Notes under the pieces: generated by a model | The model's input: the letters and a program-made list of their open reading frames with translations, nothing else | Databases searched by the model: none | Told to the model about the DNA's origin: nothing | In this document: positions 41,992 to 48,546 of the stretch, in pieces | How positions within the stretch are numbered: the stretch's first letter is position 1 | Layout: the number at the start of each line of letters is the position of its first letter | Made by a program: the position numbers and the translations under genes | NCBI GenBank assembly: GCA_017649945.1 | Contig: JAGCFU010000022.1 | Location: 1 to 64,000, forward strand | Length of the DNA stretch: 64,000 nucleotides | Direction: 5' to 3' | Origin: Bacteroidales bacterium | GTDB lineage: Bacteria > Bacteroidota > Bacteroidia > Bacteroidales > F082

Positions 41992-43133
41992 ATCTTTCCT
42001 TTTATTAAAATATCTCCGTTAATATTCTGAATATCAATATTTTGCAGATTTATCGCCGCGCTCATTTTGTCGATTCCTTTGCCGGAAACAGGAGTCTTGG
42101 CGCCTTCTCCGCCGATGATTTTCGGTGCTATGAACGTCCAGACCTCATCAACGCAACCGGCCTCAAGGAATGCGGCATTAAGTGTTCCGCCGCCTTCAAG
42201 TAGAAGAGAGTCAATGCCCATGGAACCTAATTTGATCATCAAATCGTTGATATCAACATGATTGTTAATTGATTTACATTCAAGAACTTCAACCCCAGTC
42301 ATTTCGAGCGACCGTAAGGAGTCGAGAAATCTCCTGCAATTGAATGAGATTTCTCCATTCCGCTCCGCTTCAGTCGAAATGACGGTTGTAGCAACAATAG
42401 TTCTGTATTCCCTCGCTGTCTTAACCAACTGAGAATCAACAGGAATTCTTAAATTTGAATCGACAACGATTCTAACAGGCTGACGATGATTCCCTTCCAA
42501 TCGGCAGGTCAGCATCGGGTCGTCTGCGAGCACCGTGCCAATTCCAACGATAACGCCAGCCAATTCGCTTCTCAATTCATGAACCATCTTACGTGATTCC
42601 TCATTCGTCACCCACTTCGAATCGCCTGTATGCGCTGCTATTTTGCCGTCGAGGGTCATCGCGGTCTTCATGATGACGTATGGTTTCTTGGTGGTGATGT
42701 ATTTCAGGAACACCTTGTTCATCTCACGGATCTCGTTTTCGCAAAGTCCGACTTCTACCTCAATGCCGGCTTCTTGCAACATTTTCACGCCTTTTCCAGC
42801 CACCAACGGGTTCGGGTCAAGGATGCCGACAAAAACTTTTTTGATGCCTTTTTCGATGATTATTTCAGTGCAAGGAGGCGTTTTCCCGTAGTGACAGCAT
42901 GGTTCAAGTGTTACATAAAGTGAAGTGCCTTTAGTTTTTGTATTACAACGTGTTAAAGCATTACGTTCTGCGTGATATTCACCATATTTCTCGTGGTATC
43001 CTTCTGCAATTATTGCGCCGTCGTTCACCACCACACAGCCGACTAAAGGATTCGGATGGACGTATCCTCCGCCCTTCTTGGCGAGCTCGATGGCGCGCCG
43101 CATTAACTCGATGTCTTTTTCACAATATGACAT
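41976..43133 (-). CDS. ribD: bifunctional pyrimidine deaminase/reductase RibD carrying an in-frame palindromic insert
   Basis: This 385-residue enzyme performs the second and third steps from GTP in riboflavin synthesis. The deaminase domain has the zinc set HAERNAL and PCCHYGKTPPC (about 55-88). The reductase domain starts near 150 (MKTAMTLDGKIA) and includes DSKWVTNEESRKMVHELRS and LLLEGGGTLNAAFL. Residues 251-279 (VISTEAERNGEISF...) are encoded by an 86-base palindromic repeat (42298-42383) sitting between two strands of the reductase fold, a likely surface loop. The frame is kept, so the enzyme is probably functional. The gene opens the operon and follows the FMN riboswitch directly. Confidence 0.93.
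   Translation of the reverse strand: MSYCEKDIELMRRAIELAKKGGGYVHPNPLVGCVVVNDGAIIAEGYHEKYGEYHAERNALTRCNTKTKGTSLYVTLEPCCHYGKTPPCTEIIIEKGIKKVFVGILDPNPLVAGKGVKMLQEAGIEVEVGLCENEIREMNKVFLKYITTKKPYVIMKTAMTLDGKIAAHTGDSKWVTNEESRKMVHELRSELAGVIVGIGTVLADDPMLTCRLEGNHRQPVRIVVDSNLRIPVDSQLVKTAREYRTIVATTVISTEAERNGEISFNCRRFLDSLRSLEMTGVEVLECKSINNHVDINDLMIKLGSMGIDSLLLEGGGTLNAAFLEAGCVDEVWTFIAPKIIGGEGAKTPVSGKGIDKMSAAINLQNIDIQNINGDILIKGKICSRE
42298..42383. repeat. palindromic repeat element inside ribD
   Basis: The element begins GTCATTTCGA (42298-42307) and ends with its exact complement TCGAAATGAC (42374-42383). Inside, GAGAAATCTC (42324-42333) pairs with GAGATTTCTC (42346-42355). The whole 86 bases can fold into one long hairpin. 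The sequence has the look of a known family of dispersed hairpin repeats (GTCATTTCGA...GAGAAATCTC) found between genes in many bacteria, but here it is translated as part of RibD. Confidence 0.88.
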
Positions 43134-43161
43134 AAAAAAAGCCCTAAATATACATCAGGGC
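43134..43161 (-). terminator. riboswitch expression-platform terminator directly before ribD
   Basis: On the reverse strand GCCCT (complement of 43157-43161) pairs with AGGGC (complement of 43141-43145), followed by seven T that touch the ribD ATG. The 5' arm GCCCTGATG can instead pair with CTTCAGGGC at the aptamer's 5' end, a natural antiterminator. Confidence 0.75.
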
Positions 43162-43191
43162 ATCATATTTGAAAAATTTAACCAAACTAAA

Positions 43192-43300
43192 CTTCTCTCA
43201 TCCGGACTTTAACCGTCGGTTTCGGAATTTCACCGAATCAGTTCCCAAAGGGAAGTCGCGGACTGTCACCGCCGGAAAGGAATTTCACCTTGCCCTGAAG
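43192..43300 (-). ncRNA. FMN riboswitch (RFN element)
   Basis: On the reverse strand the conserved RFN parts appear in order: CTTCAGGGCAAGGTGAAATT, CCGGCGGTGACAGTCCGCGA, GATTCGGTGAAATTCCG, AAACCGACGGTTAAAGTCCG and GATGAGAGAAG closing P1 with the 5' CTTC. It binds FMN and controls the ribD-ribE-ribBA-ribH operon. A -7 box TATCTTTG (complement of 43310-43317) lies directly upstream. Confidence 0.96.
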
Positions 43301-43309
43301 TTTACGCTG

Positions 43310-43317
43310 CAAAGATA
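43310..43317 (-). promoter_or_regulatory. -7 box for the rib operon
   Basis: Reverse-strand TATCTTTG followed by CAG. Transcription would start at about 43305, just before the FMN riboswitch. Confidence 0.6.
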
Positions 43318-43337
43318 CACAATATTTTGATATTGCG

Positions 43338-44303
43338 TTATATTTTATTGCATTTTTTTAACAAAATGAAGTCGAGTGTGACCATAGCAGCCATCGCCTC
43401 AACCATCGGGAGCACTCGAGGCACGACGCATACATCGTGACGTCCTTGTATCTCCAGAGTTGTCGCATTTCCTTGAATATCAACAGTTTGCTGTGGAAAC
43501 ATCACCGAAGGAATCGGCTTGAACGCAACTCTAAAAACTACATCTTCGCCGTTTGTGATGCCGCCTTGCACGCCGCCGGAATGGTTGGTCTTGGTGCGGA
43601 TTCTTTCGCCGTCAAAGATGAATTCATCATTGCATTCACTGCCTCGCATGCTTGCCGCGTTGAATCCTTCGCCTATCTCAAAGCCCTTTGCAGCATTGAT
43701 TGTCATCATCGCATGCGCCAACACTGCATTAAATTTCTGAAAAGCTGGCTCTCCGAGGCCCACAGGAACGTTTTTTATGGTTCCCTGAACAATGGCGCCC
43801 ACTGTGTCTTTCTCTCTCTCCTCGCCTATCTGAATCACATTAGACTGAATTTCAATGTCTTGAGTTGCAAGAATCTGTTTGGCTATAGCACCTGCCACCA
43901 CACATGGTAACAATGTTCTCGCCGAACCTCTGCCGCCTCCAGCGTAATCTCTGATTCCATACTTCATCTGGTATGTGAAATCAGCATGCGACGGACGGAA
44001 AACATTCTTGATATTCTCATAATCAGAAGTTTTCGCGTCTTTGTTGCGAATGAGAAACGCTATCGGAGTGCCAGTGGTCTTGCCTTCAAACAATCCGGAA
44101 AGGAATTCAACCTCATCGGGTTCTTTTCTGGCCGACATTGTATTGTCTTGTCCTGGTTTTCTGCGAGATAACTCTCTTTCAATCAATGATTTATCCAACA
44201 AAACACCAGCGGGACAGCCGTCGATGACTCCGCCGATAGCTGCCCCGTGTGACTCACCAAATGTAGTCAAGCAAAATGCCGTTCCAAAAGAATTGGAATT
44301 CAA
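43338..44303 (-). CDS. aroC: chorismate synthase, shortened and with a TTG start
   Basis: This 321-residue enzyme makes chorismate from EPSP. The catalytic histidines are in FGESHGAAIGG and RPSHADFTYQMKYG; GGGRGSARTL, TNHSGGVQGGITNG and GRHDVCVVPR are also present. Close relatives are about 350-360 residues: here QIGEEREKDTVGAIVQG replaces a longer segment that normally holds the RCPD...AAKEM region, so roughly 35 residues are missing in mid-protein without loss of frame. The start must be TTG at 44303, because the codon before it is the TAA stop of the DUF349 gene in the same frame (TAATTG). Confidence 0.9.
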   Translation of the reverse strand: MNSNSFGTAFCLTTFGESHGAAIGGVIDGCPAGVLLDKSLIERELSRRKPGQDNTMSARKEPDEVEFLSGLFEGKTTGTPIAFLIRNKDAKTSDYENIKNVFRPSHADFTYQMKYGIRDYAGGGRGSARTLLPCVVAGAIAKQILATQDIEIQSNVIQIGEEREKDTVGAIVQGTIKNVPVGLGEPAFQKFNAVLAHAMMTINAAKGFEIGEGFNAASMRGSECNDEFIFDGERIRTKTNHSGGVQGGITNGEDVVFRVAFKPIPSVMFPQQTVDIQGNATTLEIQGRHDVCVVPRVLPMVEAMAAMVTLDFILLKKCNKI

Positions 44304-46175
44304 TTATTGTTCGTTTAAGATTTTAATCTTTGTCTCGAGAACCTTAACGTCGTTCTTGAGTTTCGCAATCTTCTTCTCGTATTCGGCTTTCAGCAAATCT
44401 GACTGCTTGCTGTTGGCGAAGAATCCGATGTTGTTCTCCAATGTCGCGATTTCGTCACGAAGTTTCTGAATCTTATTCTGGATGTTCATGCGTTCTCTTC
44501 TGACCTTGTCGCGTGAATCCGGATCATCTTTCAGGCCCGAAATCATATTGCGATACTCGTTGGTAGTCAACTCGTTATCGTTGGCGCGCATCTTGTCGAA
44601 CATTCCGTCGATGAGGCTGCGGTATTCGTTTTGGATGCTGTCTTTGACCTTCATCGGGACATGACCGATTGCCATCCATTCTCTCTGGAATCCACGGATT
44701 GCCTCCATATTCTCGTTGCGATCTTTCTTCAACTCGTAAGCCTTGATGCGCTCAATGAGTTCCTGCTTGGCCTTAAGGTTCGCATCTTCCTCTCCCTTGA
44801 TTCCTGAGAAATGCGAAGCTTTGTTGCCGAAGAACGCGTCGCAGGCGCTGCGGAAACGCTTCCAAATCTTGTCGCTGTGACGTTTAGGCACCGGACCGAT
44901 AGTCTTCCACTCTTCCTGCAGTTTCTTGATGCGGTCGGTGGTCTTCTTCCACTCTGTAGAATCGACGAGATTTTCAACTTCCACACAGATTTGCAGCTTC
45001 TTGTTGTAGTTTTCCATCTGCTGCACCTTGAGCTTGCTGAAAAATTCTTTCTTAGCATCGAAGAATGTGTTCATTGCACCTTTGAAACGGTTCCAGATTT
45101 CGTCGCTTTGCTTCTTTGAAACCGGTCCGATTTCTTTCCACATCTTGAACAAATCGTTTACATCGTTCGACTTCTTCTGATATGCATTGATGCTGTTAAC
45201 AGACTCATTTACAATCTCTTCCATCTTCACGCAGATAGCTTCTTTAGCGTCGTAATTAGCCTTCTGCTCTTCCTCAATCTTGGCGTAATGCTCGCGGCGA
45301 ATCTGGTTGACCTTGTCAGTTGTGTTTTTGAAACGCTCCCAGATTTCGTCTTTCTTATCCTGCGGCACCGGACCTATCTCCTTCCACTCGTCGTGATATT
45401 TCTGGAGGAGTTTGAACGCTTTTGTCAGTGATTTCTCAAGAAGCAGAAGTTCCGCCTTCTCGCAAAGCTCGATTTTGGCCTCAAGATTCTTCTTCAGGTC
45501 GAGGTCACGTAACTCTCTGTTAATCTTTACTTTATCGTAAAATTTCTCGATGAGGAAATGATATGTGTTCCAAATATTCGACACCTCATTTGCAGGCACC
45601 TGACCGATTTCTTTCCATCTGTCCTGCAACGCGCGGAAGTCGTCGTAAGTCTTTTTCAGAGTCTCCTCAGAATAAATCAAAGCCTTCAATTCCTCAATGA
45701 TTGCAAGCTTTTGCTGAAGATTGTCGGCCTTCTGACGCTCGAGCTCTTCTTTGTATTTTTCCTTGTTTACCTTGTAGATGTCGAAAGCTGCTTTGAAACG
45801 TACCTCAAGTGGGTCGTCTTTATGCTCGTAGCTTTCCTTGTCGCCACCGTCAAGGATAAACTGTTCCATTTCACGGTCACGGTCTTCCTTATTGAGTCTC
45901 AAGAAATTAGACTTGATTGCAACGACTTTGTCCTTGATTTTAGCGATGTCCTGATCCTGGACTGTCTCTTCAAGGAGTTCAACGAGTTGTAACTTGTTAA
46001 GATTTGAAAAATCAAATTCAAGTTCCTCTTCTTCCTCGTTTTCGTCGGTCAAATCCAATTCATTTTCTTGTGGAATTTCTTCATTCACATCAATTTTCAC
46101 GTTGATTTTTACAGAACCTGGCAAAATTGTCGGTTTGTTGAGTTTCTCAATAGTCTTGAGTTCGGTAGCGTTCAT
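44304..46175 (-). CDS. DUF349-repeat coiled-coil protein
   Basis: This 623-residue acidic-then-charged protein has about five DUF349 repeats, each marked by a W-KEIGPVP turn (RWKEIGQVPANE, EWKEIGPVPQDK, MWKEIGPVSKKQ, EWKTIGPVPKRH, EWMAIGHVPMKV) between long helices. It ends in a coiled coil. No signal peptide is present. DUF349 proteins are widespread in Bacteroidota and their function is unknown. It shares the frame and abuts the aroC start. The -7 box is at 46269-46276. Confidence 0.85.
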   Translation of the reverse strand: MNATELKTIEKLNKPTILPGSVKINVKIDVNEEIPQENELDLTDENEEEEELEFDFSNLNKLQLVELLEETVQDQDIAKIKDKVVAIKSNFLRLNKEDRDREMEQFILDGGDKESYEHKDDPLEVRFKAAFDIYKVNKEKYKEELERQKADNLQQKLAIIEELKALIYSEETLKKTYDDFRALQDRWKEIGQVPANEVSNIWNTYHFLIEKFYDKVKINRELRDLDLKKNLEAKIELCEKAELLLLEKSLTKAFKLLQKYHDEWKEIGPVPQDKKDEIWERFKNTTDKVNQIRREHYAKIEEEQKANYDAKEAICVKMEEIVNESVNSINAYQKKSNDVNDLFKMWKEIGPVSKKQSDEIWNRFKGAMNTFFDAKKEFFSKLKVQQMENYNKKLQICVEVENLVDSTEWKKTTDRIKKLQEEWKTIGPVPKRHSDKIWKRFRSACDAFFGNKASHFSGIKGEEDANLKAKQELIERIKAYELKKDRNENMEAIRGFQREWMAIGHVPMKVKDSIQNEYRSLIDGMFDKMRANDNELTTNEYRNMISGLKDDPDSRDKVRRERMNIQNKIQKLRDEIATLENNIGFFANSKQSDLLKAEYEKKIAKLKNDVKVLETKIKILNEQ

Positions 46176-46268
46176 CTTTTGATAAATATTTGATAATCAA
46201 TAATTTAATTAAGTTGTTATCAGAATTTTGCATGCGCAAAACACGATATGGGAGTATAAATCTCGCTG

Positions 46269-46276
46269 CAAAGATA
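46269..46276 (-). promoter_or_regulatory. -7 box for the DUF349-aroC unit
   Basis: Reverse-strand TATCTTTG followed by CAGC, about 94 bases before the DUF349 ATG. Confidence 0.55.
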
Positions 46277-46343
46277 ATAAATTTCTCATGAAATTGAATT
46301 ATTTTGAAAAAATTTTGTAAGTTTGTAAGCTAAAATTTTGGTT

Positions 46344-47819
46344 ATGCTGACATTGGAAGACATTAAGAAAACGATTACGGAACTCATTGAAACTCTTGGA
46401 GAAAAGGCTTTGGAAACCATTGCGATGCCGAGTTCAGGCTCGTCGAGACGCTACTTCCGGGTGAAGACTGACAAACGACATCTGATAGGAGCGTATAATA
46501 TCAACATAGAGGAAAACGACGCTTTTTTCAGTTTTTCCAAGCATTTCAAGGCATGTGGACTTCCCGTTCCCGAGATTTTAGCCATCTCCCCTGATAAAAA
46601 CGTTTACATTCAGACTGATTTGGGCGACGATACGCTTTTCAATCATGTTGAGAATTGCCTGAAAAACGACAAATTTGATGCTGAAACGATTGAATTATAC
46701 AAAAAATCGCTTGAAAAACTTGTTGATTTTCAGATAGTCGGTCATAAAGGGCTCGATTATTCCAAGGCGTTCCCCACTCCTGCTTTCGATGAAATGTCGA
46801 TAATGGATGATTTGAACTATTTCAAATACTGTTTTTTGAAGGAGCAGGAAGAGATTTCATTCAATGAAACTCGTTTAGATGTTGATTTTCAACGACTTGC
46901 GAAATACATTTTGGAAGCTCCATCAGAATTCTTCATGTATCGTGATTTCCAGTCGAGAAACATAATGATTGTAGATAACGAACCGTATTTCATTGATTAT
47001 CAAGGCGGCAGAAAAGGTCCGCTGCAATATGACGTAGTGTCGCTTCTGTATCAAGTGAAAGCGAGAATTCCTGATGATTTGAGAAAGGAACTGATTGATT
47101 ATTACAAGCAAAAATTATCAAAATCGTGTAGAGATGCACGGCCGTGCCTTTCTACAACGACCGAATTCGACAAATATTTCCCGACTTTTGTGCTTCTCCG
47201 GCTCCTTCAGGTGCTTGGAGCTTATGGCTTTAGAGGTCTGATACAGAAGAAGTTACATTTTATGCAGAGCATTCCTTACGCAATCAAGGAATTACTGAAA
47301 GTAAACGAACAATGGACGATGCCATTTGAGTTGCCGGAGCTGCAGTCTGTGATTCAGCAACTTAACATTGTTTTACCTAAATACGAAAGCATTGAGCCTG
47401 AACGACTTACAATTACGGTAAATAGCTTTTCATACAAAAACGGCGGTGTTCCCTACGACAAGAGCGGCAACGGCGGAGGTTACGTTTTCGACTGCAGGGC
47501 ATTGCCAAACCCCGGACGTTACGCTGAATACAAGAAAATGACTGGCGAAGACGCTGATGTCATAGAGTTTTTGGAAGACAAGCCTGATGTGCATTACTTC
47601 TTGCAAAACGTTCAAATGCTTGTTTTCCAGTCGATTGACAACTATCTTGAGCGCGGTTTCAAGAATCTGCAAATCAACTTCGGATGCACCGGCGGTCAAC
47701 ATCGATCAGTGTTTTTTGCGCAAACGGTCGGTAATATGATTCACGAAAATTATCCTATGGTAAGGGTCGAAATCAATCATTTGGCACAACATATCTCTCA
47801 TGTTTATGAAGCGAAATAG
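46344..47819 (+). CDS. AmgK-like sugar kinase fused to a RapZ C-terminal domain
   Basis: Residues about 1-340 form an aminoglycoside-phosphotransferase-fold kinase: SSGSSRRYFRV as the ATP loop, FFMYRDFQSRNIMI as the catalytic loop and PYFIDYQGGRKGPLQYDV as the metal site, as in AmgK, the anomeric MurNAc/GlcNAc kinase. Residues about 365-491 are a RapZ C-terminal domain (TVNSFSYKNGGVP, FDCRALPNPGRY, INFGCTGGQHRSVFFAQ), which in E. coli senses glucosamine 6-phosphate. The MurU-like gene follows and overlaps. Residues about 261-272 (SCRDARPCLST) derive from a palindromic repeat. ATG at 46344 is preferred over TTG at 46338. A -7 box TAAGTTTG is at 46318-46325. Confidence 0.85.
   Translation: MLTLEDIKKTITELIETLGEKALETIAMPSSGSSRRYFRVKTDKRHLIGAYNINIEENDAFFSFSKHFKACGLPVPEILAISPDKNVYIQTDLGDDTLFNHVENCLKNDKFDAETIELYKKSLEKLVDFQIVGHKGLDYSKAFPTPAFDEMSIMDDLNYFKYCFLKEQEEISFNETRLDVDFQRLAKYILEAPSEFFMYRDFQSRNIMIVDNEPYFIDYQGGRKGPLQYDVVSLLYQVKARIPDDLRKELIDYYKQKLSKSCRDARPCLSTTTEFDKYFPTFVLLRLLQVLGAYGFRGLIQKKLHFMQSIPYAIKELLKVNEQWTMPFELPELQSVIQQLNIVLPKYESIEPERLTITVNSFSYKNGGVPYDKSGNGGGYVFDCRALPNPGRYAEYKKMTGEDADVIEFLEDKPDVHYFLQNVQMLVFQSIDNYLERGFKNLQINFGCTGGQHRSVFFAQTVGNMIHENYPMVRVEINHLAQHISHVYEAK
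47125..47160. repeat. palindromic repeat inside the AmgK-like gene
   Basis: GTGTAGAGATGCACGG (from 47126) pairs imperfectly with CCGTGCCTTTCTACAACG (to about 47160) around a CACGGCCGTG centre (47137-47146). This resembles a common dispersed repeat of the form GTAGAGA...CACGGCCGTG...TCTCTAC. It is translated in frame as CRDARPCLST. Confidence 0.75.
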
Positions 47820-48546
47820 AAGAACGGCATTTATCCTCGCGGCAGGTCTCGGCACCCGTTTAAAAGAGTTAACAGCTAACACTCCAAAGGCTTTAGTATC
47901 AATAAATAAAAAGCCATTACTTAAAGTGTTACTTGAAGAACTTATAAAACAGGATTTCAACCATATTGTAATAAATATTCATCATTTTGGGGAGCAAATC
48001 ATTGAGTTTTTGAGGACAAATAACTACCCTAATGTTGACATTGAAATCTCTGACGAGAGACCGTTACTGATGGATACTGGTGGTGCCATCTTGCAAGCTC
48101 TACCCTATTTCGCGCAAAGCGAGGCAGTGCTCGTTCATAACGTTGATGTGCTGACAGACGTTGACCTGAAAGGTTTTTACGATAATTTCTGCAGAAGTGA
48201 TGACGCCGCTTGGCTTCTGACACAGGAACGCAACAGCAAACGTAAGTTGGTGTTTGACAATCACGACAATTTCCTCGGGCGATTTAATAATGAGACCGAC
48301 GAGTATGACGGCGACGGTGCGCTGCCAAATGATTGTAAGTTATTGTCATTCAGCGGAATACATCTCTTCAAGCCGGAATATTTCAAAGATTTTGAAGTAA
48401 AGCCATGCTATGTCTTCGGATTATATCAGAAAATAGCTGAGAATCATAGGGTTGCGTCAAAATTGATATATCCCGACTACTGGTTCGATTTGGGTACGCA
48501 GGAACAACTGAAAAACGCGGAATTATGGCTTTCATCGAGAAGATAA
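47806..48546 (+). CDS. MurU-like sugar-1-phosphate nucleotidyltransferase
   Basis: This 246-residue protein has the nucleotidyltransferase signature FILAAGLGTRLKELTANTPKAL, NVDVLTD as the metal site and DYWFDLGTQEQL at the end. In the AmgK/MurU cell-wall recycling route the partner kinase makes MurNAc or GlcNAc 1-phosphate and MurU makes the UDP-sugar. The neighbouring kinase fits this. The ATG at 47806 gives a 14-base overlap with the kinase gene; ATG at 47800 is the alternative. Other sugar nucleotidyltransferases look similar, so the assignment leans on context. Confidence 0.82.
   Translation: MKRNRRTAFILAAGLGTRLKELTANTPKALVSINKKPLLKVLLEELIKQDFNHIVINIHHFGEQIIEFLRTNNYPNVDIEISDERPLLMDTGGAILQALPYFAQSEAVLVHNVDVLTDVDLKGFYDNFCRSDDAAWLLTQERNSKRKLVFDNHDNFLGRFNNETDEYDGDGALPNDCKLLSFSGIHLFKPEYFKDFEVKPCYVFGLYQKIAENHRVASKLIYPDYWFDLGTQEQLKNAELWLSSRR

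Noticed and set aside
43338..44303. aroC as a pseudogene
   Set aside because: The deletion keeps the frame and all catalytic motifs are present, so it is treated as a functional gene with a shortened loop.
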